From Oscillatoriales cyanobacterium (lineage in GTDB: Bacteria > Cyanobacteriota > Cyanobacteriia > CACIAM-69d): a DNA stretch of 41,294 bases. The translations under genes and the position numbers were made by a program. Each line of letters starts with the position of its first letter. Position 1 is the first letter of the stretch. The notes under the pieces were generated by a model, which saw only the letters and a program-made list of their open reading frames with translations, was not told the DNA's origin and ran no database searches. Location of the stretch: the NCBI GenBank assembly GCA_004292515.1, contig RDXB01000053.1, positions 1 to 41,294 on the forward strand, in the 5' to 3' direction. This document shows positions 1 to 8,887 of the stretch, piece after piece.

Positions 1-2512
1 CGCTGTCGTTGGGGGGCAAGGGGCTTAAGCCCCTTGTCTGGGTGGGCTGGGGTTGGTAGTGATCACGGAATTGTTGCAGCGCCCAATCGGTGATGTTTTC
101 GCTGCGGTTGCCGTCGCGATCGTAGCGATAGATCGGGAAGCATTGAGAGCCACCAGCAGGCATCAAGTCAGGAATACAGTCAATTGCTAGTGAATAAAAT
201 GGGATTGCAGAACCACATTTGATCCAAATAGCTTTTTCATGCTCTTTATGACCCATGAAAATATCAGGAAGTTGATAAGTCCTTCCATTGAAGTGCTTGT
301 CAAAGTACAGCCAGAATCGAATATAGGGTCGGTACATTGATATTTGAATCTGTTTTTTGTCATATTTCTTATGAATTCCTCTCTTGATATAAGAATCAGT
401 TTCATGATCCCATTTTATTTCCAGTTTTTGAGTTGAAATATCCCCACGAAGGCGTTCTTGATAGGCGGCGATCATGTATTTGACTTTCTGCTCAAGATTT
501 TCTTCACGCGAAAAGTCATAAACCCACTCATCGCGCTGAGTTTTGACACCGGATGAAAACAAACGAAAGACACATTGATCGCCCCGGCCGGCCTTCACTT
601 CCTTATCTACCAGCGGCAACAACTGATCAAAATCGTTATCCGTCTGATTAATCCAGTTTTGTTTTGCGTCTGGACGAATTCGCTCAAAGTCAATATCAGC
701 AAATTTGGTTGCTTTCAAATAATTGAGCTTTTCAGAACGCAATGCATGAATATGAAACGGATGACAATAGAACAGTTTGCAGCCGTCATGATTACCGCGT
801 TTCTTGACTAAAAAGCCAATCACAATCCCAGTCATCGCAGAAATGCCAAAGATCGTATGCTCTTCGCCAATGAAAACTCCATCACGTCCCGAAATTTCGC
901 GGACATTGCCACCTAAATCGAGAAAATAAGCATAATCAAATTCTTCTTGAATGCATTTACGGAACCCATCAAAGGCTTTTGAATCCAAGAATGATGAATT
1001 GGTGATGAAACACAAAACACCTTCTGTGAGCCGATCCGATGCCCAGCGATAAAACCGCACATACATATCGTAAACAGCGATTTTGTTTTGGGCTTTTCCC
1101 TTTTTGACATAGGTATCCTTCAAGCGCTTATCAATTTCCCCATAAGGACGATTGGCATTGCGGAGATTAAAATTCTCTTGCCAAGCGTTATAGGGCGGAT
1201 TGCCAATAATCACCGTCAAATCTTCCGCATTTTGTCGCCGAATCCGTTCCGTGTTCTTTTGCTCCTCCTTCAGCCCCGCATGATCCAGCGTATCCAAAAA
1301 ACAAATATTGTTGAATTCCTCATAGCTTCCCGTTTTCTGCTGATAGCAATATTCAATATTCAAATTCGCAATGTAGTACGGCAAAATCGCCACCTCATTG
1401 CAAAACAAATCCTCGCGATATTTCTGCTCCAGCGATCGCGCCGGTAAATATTCAATCAACTCCGTAATAAACGTGCCTGTACCCGTCGCCGGATCGAGAA
1501 TCTTCACGCCCGGATCGGACAACAGCCGATCGAAATGCTTCTCCAGCAGGTAATCCGTCCCCTGGATCATGAACTTGACAATTTCCGACGGTGTATAGAC
1601 AATCCCCAGCCGATCGGCCGCCTTCGGGTTATAGGCTTTGTAGAAATTTTCGTAAACCGACTTCAGAAACTCTTGCTTCTCGTGATGATCCGCGATCGCC
1701 GCCGACTGCTGCCGAATAATCCCGTAATAGTGGTCGATCGACTTCAGCACATTTCGCCGCAACCCACCCGTAAAGAATGTGTCCACCACCGATTGCACTT
1801 GCCGCGCAATGTTGTTATCTCGGTGAAATTGCGCATCATTAAACACATTCAGGAAAATATCCTCAGACAAAATGTGCTGAATCAAAATTTCCTGAATATC
1901 AAATAGCGTAATCTGCGGATTAATCGAGGTTTTGCAGGTTTCCCAGAACCGATCGCGCAACTCCAAAAATCGCTGATTGCTGGATTCTTCTTGGGCGATC
2001 GTTTCCCGCAACACCTCCACAATTTGCGGCAAATCCTCCCGAAACTTCTCGATCGCCTGCCGGAATCCCTTCACCTCCGGCCGCTCATAATCCAAAAACT
2101 GATTCAGGCAACGATCCAACGCCGCCGCATCCGCTAATTCAATCCGAAACGCTTCCTCACCGCTTTGAATGAGAACCGCCTTTTCGGTATTTTCAAAAAG
2201 AATATTGTCGTTGGGATAGCCCTTTTCAAATTTGGCCACAATTTCCCGATCTAAATTGTCTTTGGTGTCCTTCGCTTCCCAATAACCCAAATCGAAGCGC
2301 AGGGCATTTTTCACCACCCCATCAAACTTAATGATGTTGCCTCGGGCGGTGCGGGTCGAAATTTCTTCCACCAATCGATAGTTGCGCGGCCGGCAATAAC
2401 TATCGAGCAAATTGGCAAAGGATTTTCGCAAATTACTTTCATTATGCTGTCCGCCATATTGCTTGCAATCAGCCAAATCGGCATAGTAGCGATCGATTAG
2501 CAGGCGTGACAT
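1..2512 (-). CDS. Restriction-modification protein: PD-(D/E)XK nuclease plus N6-adenine DNA methyltransferase (partial)
   Basis: The frame is open from an ATG at 2512 to the left window edge (837 codons, no stop), so the C-terminus is missing. Near residue 78 the motif LGYWEAKD, preceded by FDGVV, fits a PD-(D/E)XK nuclease core. The S-adenosylmethionine motif LDPATGTGTF lies near residue 337 and the catalytic NPPY motif of N6-adenine methylases near residue 435. This order (nuclease, helical linker, gamma-type methylase, target-recognition region) is that of single-chain type IIG or helicase-less type ISP-like enzymes, which would both cut and protect DNA. No separate methylase or specificity subunit is visible. 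The last visible codons run straight through a dispersed palindrome (17-36), encoding RGLSPLPP in frame. The target site cannot be inferred. The family call is firm; the exact RM type is not. Confidence 0.85.
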   Translation of the reverse strand, partial: MSRLLIDRYYADLADCKQYGGQHNESNLRKSFANLLDSYCRPRNYRLVEEISTRTARGNIIKFDGVVKNALRFDLGYWEAKDTKDNLDREIVAKFEKGYPNDNILFENTEKAVLIQSGEEAFRIELADAAALDRCLNQFLDYERPEVKGFRQAIEKFREDLPQIVEVLRETIAQEESSNQRFLELRDRFWETCKTSINPQITLFDIQEILIQHILSEDIFLNVFNDAQFHRDNNIARQVQSVVDTFFTGGLRRNVLKSIDHYYGIIRQQSAAIADHHEKQEFLKSVYENFYKAYNPKAADRLGIVYTPSEIVKFMIQGTDYLLEKHFDRLLSDPGVKILDPATGTGTFITELIEYLPARSLEQKYREDLFCNEVAILPYYIANLNIEYCYQQKTGSYEEFNNICFLDTLDHAGLKEEQKNTERIRRQNAEDLTVIIGNPPYNAWQENFNLRNANRPYGEIDKRLKDTYVKKGKAQNKIAVYDMYVRFYRWASDRLTEGVLCFITNSSFLDSKAFDGFRKCIQEEFDYAYFLDLGGNVREISGRDGVFIGEEHTIFGISAMTGIVIGFLVKKRGNHDGCKLFYCHPFHIHALRSEKLNYLKATKFADIDFERIRPDAKQNWINQTDNDFDQLLPLVDKEVKAGRGDQCVFRLFSSGVKTQRDEWVYDFSREENLEQKVKYMIAAYQERLRGDISTQKLEIKWDHETDSYIKRGIHKKYDKKQIQISMYRPYIRFWLYFDKHFNGRTYQLPDIFMGHKEHEKAIWIKCGSAIPFYSLAIDCIPDLMPAGGSQCFPIYRYDRDGNRSENITDWALQQFRDHYQPQPTQTRGLSPLPPNDS
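17..36. repeat. Dispersed palindrome copy 1 (inside the RM reading frame)
   Basis: A perfect 20-bp palindrome, CAAGGGGCTTAAGCCCCTTG. The same sequence recurs at 4181-4200, 6390-6409, 14666-14685 and 24141-24160, with a degenerate copy at 8046-8065. This copy lies within the open frame of the restriction gene and does not interrupt it. Its flanks (GGGGGG on the left, a GGTTGGGG-like stretch on the right) resemble those of the other copies. Confidence 0.9.
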
Positions 2513-2647
2513 TCAGCCTTCTCCTAAACCCAAGAGCTATTTCGATCATAGTTCGATCGCGCAATGAGTGAGGAACCCTCAGCGATCGAGCCGCCGCCTC
2601 ACCTCTGCCACCCCACAGTCGATCGCTCCCCCCACCAGTGCTAGTAG

Positions 2648-2672
2648 GTTGGGTTGAGGCACAAAACCCAAC
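2648..2672. repeat. GTTGGGTT...AACCCAAC inverted repeat
   Basis: An 8-bp inverted repeat (GTTGGGTT / AACCCAAC) with a short loop, in the 239-bp gap between the Rieske gene and the restriction gene. Similar GGTTGGGTT-type hairpins are common intergenic repeats in cyanobacteria. It lies just downstream of the Rieske gene and could act as its terminator. Nothing else is recognisable in this gap. Confidence 0.5.
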
Positions 2673-2751
2673 GCCTGCAAGGGTTACACGAATGACTTGG
2701 GAGTTTGCAAGGCTCAACCCGATCGACTTGCATGGGCACTGATCGATCGGG

Positions 2752-3849
2752 CTATTGCTGGCCGCGCGATCGAATCAATCGTTGGACGGCGGCAATCGTT
2801 TGGTTCAGCTCGGGGCCTTTGCGATCGGGATCGGCCTCGAACGATCGCTGCTCCTGCTCCATCATCAACACATCCTGTTCCACCAAGCCTTCTAGCAGTT
2901 TGCGGGCCGCGTTGAACATCCGATCTTTCACCCAGCGGCGGAACCCGACGGGCAACTTGTGCAGCCGCCAAAAGGCTTGCAGGGAGGTGAAATGCACCAG
3001 ATAGGCGCGGGTGCGGGTGGGGCTGACGGGACAGAACAGGCAATAGATTTTGAAATCTTGGCCCAAGCTGGAAGCCCAGTGGGGATAGACATAGCTGACT
3101 AGTAGCGGCTCCGGGTGCAGCTTGCGCATGGCGGGGACAAAGAGTTGCGCCACTGACCAGATTTTGTCGATCCGGTAATAGCTCTGGGCTTCGTAGAGGG
3201 CATCGACCCGCTCAGGGGTTTCGGTCAGTTGCTCCAGCTTGGCGGAGGCCCAGGCTTGGTAGTCCTGATGGAGATGGCCGTGATACATATCCATCAGGTT
3301 TTCGATCAGGAACGAAAAATGCCCGCGATAGTCGATCGTGGTCATGGAGGCGATGTAGTTCAGGTGCTCCCACTCGGGCAGCCCCATCGGCTCTGGCAGG
3401 GTTTGGCCCGCAGCCACTTCGCCGGGCCAGAGCCAAATAAACCCGTCTAGCTCCCGCACGGGATAGGTGCGAATCCGGCAGGTGGGCAGTTTTTGCTGCT
3501 CGCTCAGGTAGGGCACATCGACGCAAGCCCCGTCTCCGTCGAATTGCCAGCCGTGGTACATGCATTCGATCCGATCGCCCACCACGCGCCCGTCGGACAG
3601 CTTCACCAGCCGGTGGGGGCAGCAGTCTTCCATGGCCTGCACTTGCCCTTGGCTGTCACGATACAGGACGATCGCCCGGCCCCACAGTTCCACGCCTAGG
3701 GGTTGCCCGGTCACTTCCCGATCGTTGGCCACCACATACCAACAGTTGAGGTCAATGTCACTGAGGCGCAGGTGGCGGGGGGCGGGGCGATCGCGCGTGG
3801 GCGTAGATTTAACCACGGCGGACATCGGAGTAGCGGTTTCGGGAGACAT
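2752..3849 (-). CDS. Rieske [2Fe-2S] oxygenase, pheophorbide a oxygenase / Tic55-like
   Basis: A 365-aa protein. The Rieske cluster ligands are C77-P-H79 and C96-M-Y-H99 (CPHRLVKLSDG ... CMYHGWQFDG), the spacing of ring-hydroxylating oxygenase alpha subunits. A mononuclear-iron site is suggested by MDMYHGHLHQDY near residues 185-200. The long C-terminal part fits the PaO/Tic55/Lls1 group, which in plants and cyanobacteria acts on chlorophyll breakdown products and related substrates. No ferredoxin or reductase partner is adjacent. There is no obvious Shine-Dalgarno before the ATG; a second Met at residue 9 is possible. The substrate is not predictable from sequence. Confidence 0.9.
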   Translation of the reverse strand: MSPETATPMSAVVKSTPTRDRPAPRHLRLSDIDLNCWYVVANDREVTGQPLGVELWGRAIVLYRDSQGQVQAMEDCCPHRLVKLSDGRVVGDRIECMYHGWQFDGDGACVDVPYLSEQQKLPTCRIRTYPVRELDGFIWLWPGEVAAGQTLPEPMGLPEWEHLNYIASMTTIDYRGHFSFLIENLMDMYHGHLHQDYQAWASAKLEQLTETPERVDALYEAQSYYRIDKIWSVAQLFVPAMRKLHPEPLLVSYVYPHWASSLGQDFKIYCLFCPVSPTRTRAYLVHFTSLQAFWRLHKLPVGFRRWVKDRMFNAARKLLEGLVEQDVLMMEQEQRSFEADPDRKGPELNQTIAAVQRLIRSRGQQ

Positions 3850-4073
3850 AGGCAGCTAGGAATCTCTAGGCGATCGCCACCCCAGAGCGCGATCGAAGCT
3901 CGGGCGATCGGGGGCGGCGCTTTAACCCTAACAAATCCATCGAAACGGTCAACCAACTGGGGCGATCGCGGGGCCACAACCCACGGGCACGGGGCGATCG
4001 CCATGCTAGGGTGCAGACGGGTTGCGCGCTGATCCCAAACCCGCACAGCCTCATGGTTTGTAGTCCAATCGTC

Positions 4074-4220
4074 TGAAACCTTGATTTCACCGTTGCCAGA
4101 TCGTGGGGCAGCAAGGGGCTTAGGGGGTATCGTCATTTCGCCCCAAACCCTGCTTCCACCGCAAACGGATCGTTAGGCAGCAAGGGGCTTAAGCCCCTTG
4201 TTATGGCGGTTGGGGTCTAG
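4074..4220. repeat. Nested palindromic element (copy 2)
   Basis: A left arm (GAAACCTTGATTTCACCG..., from 4074) leads to half a palindrome, CAAGGGGCTTA (4112-4122). This is interrupted by GGGGGTATCGTCATTTCG, a decayed form of the GGGGGTGTCATCAAATCG end at 6333. Then follows a second left arm (AAACCCTGCTTCCACCG) and an intact palindrome at 4181-4200. The arms match those at 6340-6390. The structure reads as one element inserted in the palindrome centre of another, with the right end lost. It fills most of the 440-bp gap before the SLH gene; the rest of the gap shows nothing. Confidence 0.7.
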
Positions 4221-4291
4221 AAAACCAACTGTTTTGGCCTGAGTCCGAGATCAGGACAACCCGCTCTAACACGCTCAGAACTTTAGCAGCC

Positions 4292-6256
4292 ATGCCGACA
4301 TTCGCAGATATTGCCAACCATTGGGCCCGGTTGTTCGTCGAAGGGCTGGCCGATCGCGGGCTGATTAGCGGGTTCCCCGATGGATCGTTCCAGCCCGATC
4401 GCCCCTTGACCCGGGCCCAGTTTGCGGCCCTGTTGGTGCGGGCGGTGAATCGGCCGGCCCAGCGATCGCCCCGCGCCTTTCGCGATATGCCGGCCAACCA
4501 TTGGGCCCGAGGCGCGATCGCCCAGGCCTGGGAGCGGGGCCTGCTGAGTGGCTATCCCGATGGCACGTTTCGGCCCGATGCCACCCTGGTGCGAGGCGAT
4601 GTGTGGGTAGCCCTGGTGAATGGATTGGGGCTGACCGGCGGCGATGGGCTGGAGTTGGGGAAATTTTTTGACGATGCGGGGACGATCGCCACCTATGCCC
4701 AAACCCCCGTGCGGCGAGCGCTGCATAACGAGGCGATCGTTAATTTTCCCAACCTGCGGCAACTGCGCCCCAACCAAGCGGCCAGCCGGGCCGAGGTGGC
4801 GGCGACTTTGTACCAAGCCCTGCGCCGCACCAACAATTGGCTGGCGATCGACTCGCCCCAGATTGTCCAACCCAGCGAGCCACCGCCTGCCACCGTCAGC
4901 CTGTCCCATCGGCGGGAGTTCCGAGCCGCTTGGATCGCCAGCGTCTGGAACGTGAACTGGCCTTCCAAGCCGGGTCTATCGAGCGCCCAACAGCAGGCGG
5001 AGTTGGTGACTCTGCTCGATCGGGCCGCGGCCGCTCGGTTGAATGCGATCTTCTTGCAAATTCGCCCGGAAGGGGACGCGCTCTACGATTCCAAAATCGA
5101 GCCTTGGAGCCGCTGGCTGACGGGCACTCAAGGCAAAGCGCCCAATCCTTACTATGACCCGCTGGCCTTTGCGATCGAACAATGCCGCCAACGCAACCTA
5201 GAACTACACGCTTGGTTTAATCCCTACCGCGCGCGCACGTCCCTGAATGCCCCGGCCGGCACGGGCAACCACGTAGAAGCCGTCTATCCCCAAGGGGTCT
5301 ACACCTACGGCACTCAGCGCTGGATGGACCCTGGCTTACCGGAAATCCAAAACCGAGCCGTGGAGGTGATCCTCGACGTGGTGCGCCGCTACGACATCGA
5401 CGGCATCCACCTCGACGACTATTTTTATCCCTATCCCGTGGAGGGCCAGGACTTTCCCGACCAGCAAACCTATTGGTCTTGGGGCGGGGGCAAAACCGTG
5501 ACCGACTGGCGACGGGACAACGTGAACAAGCTGGTGAAACGCCTGTCAGAGCAGATTCGATCGCTCAAACCTTGGGTGAAATTTGGGATCAGTCCCTTTG
5601 GCATCTATCGCCCCGGTCAGCCGGCGGGGATCGTGGGGCTGGATCAATACGATCGCCTGTTTGCCGATCCCAAATGGTGGCTCAAAGCCGGTTGGCTGGA
5701 CTACGTGGCCCCGCAGCTCTATTGGCGAATTGACCAAACAGCCCAAAGCTATCGCACCCTGCTGAATTGGTGGGTGCAGGTGGCCAATGGGGCCCATGTT
5801 TATCCCGGTAATAACCTCGACAAGCTGGGCAGCAGCAGCGCTTGGTCAGCGGCAGAGTTTGAACGGCAAATTGCTCTGACTCGGGAGTTGGCGGCCCAGC
5901 GCGCCCTCGGGAATGCGTTCTATAACATTGAGCCGATCGCCGAAAACCGCCAAGGGTTTACCGATCAACTGCGCCAAGACCTCTATGCCCAGCCGGCCCT
6001 CGCCCCGGTTTTGAAAAGCGGCAACCCACCGAATCCGCCCACCGGTCTGCAGGCTAGTGGCGGCGAACTGACCTGGAGCAGTGGGGGCGAAGGCCTGCGC
6101 GGTTGGTCGCTCTATCGACAGCAAAGTAATACTTGGGTGATCGATCGCCTGTTGCCGGCCGGGGTGCGATCGATCCGGTTGAACGGGGGCACCTACGCCC
6201 TCTGTGCGGTGGATCGATCGGGCCGTGAAAGCCAAGGAGTCGTCGTTCGGCTATAA
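4292..6256 (+). CDS. SLH-domain protein with glycosyl-hydrolase-like 10 (GHL10/DUF187) domain
   Basis: A 654-aa protein. Three S-layer homology repeats occupy roughly residues 1-60 (FADIANHWA ... GFPDGSFQPDRPLTR), 63-115 and 125-180. A GHL10 domain follows from about residue 208 (FRAAWIASVWNVNWPS, LQIRPEGDALY, AWFNPYRARTS, DGIHLDDYFYPYP) to about 560, then a short beta-rich tail. SLH domains bind cell-wall polymers, and GHL10 is a TIM-barrel family tied to envelope glycan handling, so an envelope role is likely. The start is the only ATG before the first SLH repeat. The upstream frame is open but has no ATG and no hydrophobic signal peptide, so export is unexplained. Confidence 0.88.
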   Translation: MPTFADIANHWARLFVEGLADRGLISGFPDGSFQPDRPLTRAQFAALLVRAVNRPAQRSPRAFRDMPANHWARGAIAQAWERGLLSGYPDGTFRPDATLVRGDVWVALVNGLGLTGGDGLELGKFFDDAGTIATYAQTPVRRALHNEAIVNFPNLRQLRPNQAASRAEVAATLYQALRRTNNWLAIDSPQIVQPSEPPPATVSLSHRREFRAAWIASVWNVNWPSKPGLSSAQQQAELVTLLDRAAAARLNAIFLQIRPEGDALYDSKIEPWSRWLTGTQGKAPNPYYDPLAFAIEQCRQRNLELHAWFNPYRARTSLNAPAGTGNHVEAVYPQGVYTYGTQRWMDPGLPEIQNRAVEVILDVVRRYDIDGIHLDDYFYPYPVEGQDFPDQQTYWSWGGGKTVTDWRRDNVNKLVKRLSEQIRSLKPWVKFGISPFGIYRPGQPAGIVGLDQYDRLFADPKWWLKAGWLDYVAPQLYWRIDQTAQSYRTLLNWWVQVANGAHVYPGNNLDKLGSSSAWSAAEFERQIALTRELAAQRALGNAFYNIEPIAENRQGFTDQLRQDLYAQPALAPVLKSGNPPNPPTGLQASGGELTWSSGGEGLRGWSLYRQQSNTWVIDRLLPAGVRSIRLNGGTYALCAVDRSGRESQGVVVRL

Positions 6257-6271
6257 ACAATTGAACCGTTA

Positions 6272-6541
6272 GAAGGAAGAGCCAAAATTCATACAAGGCT
6301 TGCCCCAGTGATCGATGGAAACAAGGGGCTTAGGGGGTGTCATCAAATCGTCCAAAACCCTGATTCCACCGTTACGAGATCGTGGGGGGCAAGGGGCTTA
6401 AGCCCCTTGTTACGACCATTGGGGCATAGAAATCAGCCATTTCAGCCCCAATGGATCGAATTTGATGACACGCCGTAAGCCCCTTGCTGCCACAACTATT
6501 GGTACTTGGCTCGTGCCGAAATATACTTTTCAGAAATCCTC
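6272..6541. mobile_element. Outer MITE-like element carrying a nested insertion (copy 3)
   Basis: Flanked by TTA on both sides (6269-6271 and 6542-6544), fitting a 3-bp target duplication. The right end reads CTTTTCAGAAATCCTC and matches the end of the uninterrupted copy at 14597-14740. The inner parts AGCCAAAATT, ATCGATGGAAA and ACTATTGGT.CTT are also shared with that copy; the left tip is shortened. Its central palindrome is split by another element at 6333-6475. No coding capacity. Confidence 0.75.
6333..6475. mobile_element. Inner 143-bp MITE nested in the palindrome centre
   Basis: The terminal inverted repeats are GGGGGTGTCATCAAATCG on the left and, read inward from the right, CGGCGTGTCATCAAATTCG. 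TA precedes and follows the element (6331-6332 and 6476-6477), so it interrupts CT-TA-AG, the centre of the outer palindrome: CAAGGGGCTTA | element | TAAGCCCCTTG. The element carries its own intact copy of the same palindrome at 6390-6409. No ORF. Confidence 0.8.
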
Positions 6542-6555
6542 TTAGGATTAGAACC

Positions 6556-7307
6556 ATGACTGAAGTGGATTCACTCTTCGATCGGGATAAGTTTCTGCTG
6601 CGCCAGAAAATCAGAATTACTGCCCAATACGATGTTTGTGATGAGCAAGGCAACAGCATTCTCTTCATCGAACGGCCGACCTATCTAATGCGAACCCTTT
6701 TGGCAATTTTGGCAGGATTTGGCGTGGCGATCGTGTTCACGGTGATTCTGATTTTGGTGATCATGGTGACACCGGAAGTCGCCCAACCTGTGATCGCCGT
6801 GATCGGTGGATTGCTGTTATTTGTGGCGATGTTGGCTGCGATGTTTGCGGTCATGAAAAACGCCATGTCACCATCTATCGTGACCCTAGCAAGCAAGAAC
6901 CCCTGATCAAAATCTGGCAGGACAGTAAATTTCTATTTCCCATCACTACCTATACGGTGCGCGACGGGGAAGGTGAACTTGCTAAGTTGCAAAAGAACTA
7001 CCTTTATAACTTAATTCGCAAACGTTGGAATTGTTATCTGCCCGATGGAACGCTGCTGTGTGTGGCCCAAGAAGACTCGATTTGGCTATCGTTATTACGG
7101 CGCGTTCTGGAGCCGGTGATGTGGATTTTGCGGACGAATTTTATTATTTTGCAGGGAGATAGCGATCGGCAAATTGGGGAATTTAACCGCAAGTTCACCC
7201 TGCTCGATCGCTACGTTTTGGACATGAGCGCCGACCCCCATCACCACATCGATCGCCGCATTGCCCTGGCGTTGGGGGTGATGCTCGACACGGGTGAAGG
7301 CCGCTAG
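6556..7307 (+). pseudogene. Frameshifted membrane protein, possibly phospholipid-scramblase/LURP-like
   Basis: Two frames together make one protein. The first runs 6556-6906 (MTEVDSLFDRDKFLLRQK...) and has two hydrophobic helices at about residues 40-65 and 70-95. The second is read from about 6858 to 7307, with a possible internal GTG at 6957. The second frame upstream of that GTG gives sensible coding sequence (KRHVTIYRDPSKQEP), directly continuing the first after VMK. The switch falls on A5 at 6856-6860; one more A would join the halves into about 250 aa. The KIRITAQYDVCDEQGN and KNYLYNLIRKRWNCYLPDG stretches recall LURP/scramblase-like barrels, but this assignment is tentative. The ATG at 6556 is chosen because the upstream frame lies in repeat DNA. 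Could be decay, sequencing error or slippage. Confidence 0.65.
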
Positions 7308-7340
7308 GATGTTTGCCGTCCACCCAGCCGTGGCTTGCCC

Positions 7341-7817
7341 ATGACCCCGCGTTCCCAGAGTTCCGATCGCCGATCGACCGCTGCCCAACTGGGAGAAGCC
7401 GGTGAAGCCCTGGTGGCCGCTTGGTTGATTCAAGAGGGCTGGACGATCGAGGCGCGGCGGTGGCGCTGTCGGGCCGGCGAGCTGGATCTGGTGGCCCGAT
7501 CGGCTTCGGGTTTGGCCTTTGTGGAAGTGAAAACCCGCAGTCCCGGCAGTTGGGATGGGGGCGGGGCTTTGGCGATCGGCCCGGCCAAGCAAGCCAAACT
7601 GATTCGATCGGCCTTGACCCTGTTGGCAGAGCGATCGGACTGGGCTGAGTTGCCTTGGCGGTTTGATGTGGCCTTGGTGGCGCGGGCCCGCCTGGCCGGA
7701 TCGCCCCCACTGCCCGATCATCCCCCGGAGTCGATCGCCCTGGGTCAGCCCCTCTGGTTCCAAGGTCAAGCCCTGATGATTGCTGAATATTGGCCCGGGG
7801 CGATCGAGGGGGATTAG
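7341..7817 (+). CDS. YraN family (UPF0102) predicted endonuclease
   Basis: A 158-aa protein with the UPF0102 signature: AAQLGEAGEALVAAWL at residues 13-28, then RRWRCRAGELDLVARS and FVEVKTRS. The G-E-x-D and V-E-V-K residues form the PD-(D/E)XK-like core of this small family, which is often encoded near replication genes; its physiological substrate is unsettled. It begins 33 bp after the frameshifted membrane gene and may share its transcript. The ATG at 7341 is preferred over a TTG at 7335. Confidence 0.85.
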   Translation: MTPRSQSSDRRSTAAQLGEAGEALVAAWLIQEGWTIEARRWRCRAGELDLVARSASGLAFVEVKTRSPGSWDGGGALAIGPAKQAKLIRSALTLLAERSDWAELPWRFDVALVARARLAGSPPLPDHPPESIALGQPLWFQGQALMIAEYWPGAIEGD

Positions 7818-7885
7818 CGCCTGTCGTTGTTTAGCCCGAAACCCCAGATCTGCCGTTAGCGGATCTGTGGGGGACAAGGGGCTGA

Positions 7886-8132
7886 GGGGCTGTCATCAAA
7901 TCTTTGAAACCCTGACTCTGGCATCATCCCCATTTCGATTGCCAATGCTACAAATAATGCTACAAATACTGACCTGGAATCCTTGCTGGCTCTAGATCTT
8001 GCGTAGCGTTAATTCACAAAATTGGTATTACTAGGTCGTGAGAGGCAAGGGGCTTAAGCCAATTGTCTAGGGCGGTTGGGCTAGGAAAATGGGTTGTTTC
8101 ATTCCCAATCAAGCTCATTTGATGACACGCCC
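7886..8132. mobile_element. Nested MITE-like element (copy 4)
   Basis: The left end GGGGCTGTCATCAAATC and right end CATTTGATGACACGCCC are inverted repeats of the 6333-6475 family. Just outside are degenerate palindrome halves: CAAGGGGCTGA (left) and TAAGCTCTTTG (right). Beyond these, the right flank read in reverse (AACCCTGAATCCACCG) matches the arm of the same family, so this too is an insertion into the palindrome of a relative. It contains a degenerate central palindrome at 8046-8065 and about 110 bp of extra AT-rich sequence. It accounts for most of the 408-bp gap 7818-8225, which has no gene. Confidence 0.65.
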
Positions 8133-8225
8133 TAAGCTCTTTGCTCCTCACGATCTAGCCACGGTGGATTCAGGGTTTCAGGCAACTTGACCACCCTAAG
8201 TTCCTTGTTTTCTTAGCTTGTTTGC

Positions 8226-8699
8226 TTAGTATGAGTAGGCTCCCGCAAAGCTATAAATCAAGCTGCCGAAAACGATTGAAGTAATGGCGAAATAGAGCCA
8301 ATCTTGCTTGCGTAGAAAAGTGATCCAAGATAGGGCTACGCGGACAATCGGGGTGGCAATGAGCAACATAATACCGACTTGAATCCAACCGCGTCCTCGA
8401 CCCGCCCATGCCGCTTGTAGTGCGCCGATCGGGGAGCATAACTCGCGCGGTTCTCCCAGAAAGACTCGAAAGCTGGCCGGCTCGCTGCCATGTCGCCAAA
8501 TGTAGATTGCGCCGCCACACAGCACGATTACGCTAGCGATCGCCATGCCCCATTGCAACACATAACTCACCGCGATTTCGAGACCGCGATCGGCTGCTTT
8601 GCGTTCAGCCAAACTCACGGGCGGTTTCCCGAAGGAGGACAGGCGATCGGTAGCTGCCGTTAACACAATGGTGCGATCGGAAGTCTGCGGCTCGTTCAT
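8226..8699 (-). CDS. DUF1634 family membrane protein
   Basis: A 157-aa protein with a polar N-terminus and three hydrophobic segments (about residues 48-70, 105-125 and 132-153). The core ISYVLQWGM-like region and IMLLIATPIVRV fit DUF1634, a family typically encoded next to TauE/SafE permeases. That pairing is seen here: the TauE gene lies upstream on the same strand, although a small inverted-repeat element sits between them. The ATG at 8699 has a GGAGA Shine-Dalgarno about 8 bases upstream, which decides against the TTG two codons earlier. Function unknown; an accessory role to the exporter is inferred from context only. Confidence 0.82.
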   Translation of the reverse strand: MNEPQTSDRTIVLTAATDRLSSFGKPPVSLAERKAADRGLEIAVSYVLQWGMAIASVIVLCGGAIYIWRHGSEPASFRVFLGEPRELCSPIGALQAAWAGRGRGWIQVGIMLLIATPIVRVALSWITFLRKQDWLYFAITSIVFGSLIYSFAGAYSY

Positions 8700-8887
8700 G
8701 CACAATCTCCAGCGGCACTAACAGCAATTCAACACAACAAATAACCAGACTCAAGCCAACATGAAACAAAAGTAATTCATTATTAATTTTTCAACTTAAG
8801 TCGCAACGAAGTCAATCCTTTCAAGGACTTGATCAACTGAACGAAGCCCAACGGCTACTGCTAAGGTGATCGCCAGAATTGTTCGAT

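Noticed and set aside
2713-3043. Alternative-frame ORFs across the Rieske gene and other GC-rich genes
   Set aside because: They overlap strongly supported family members and have Arg/Pro/Ala-rich composition typical of shadow frames.
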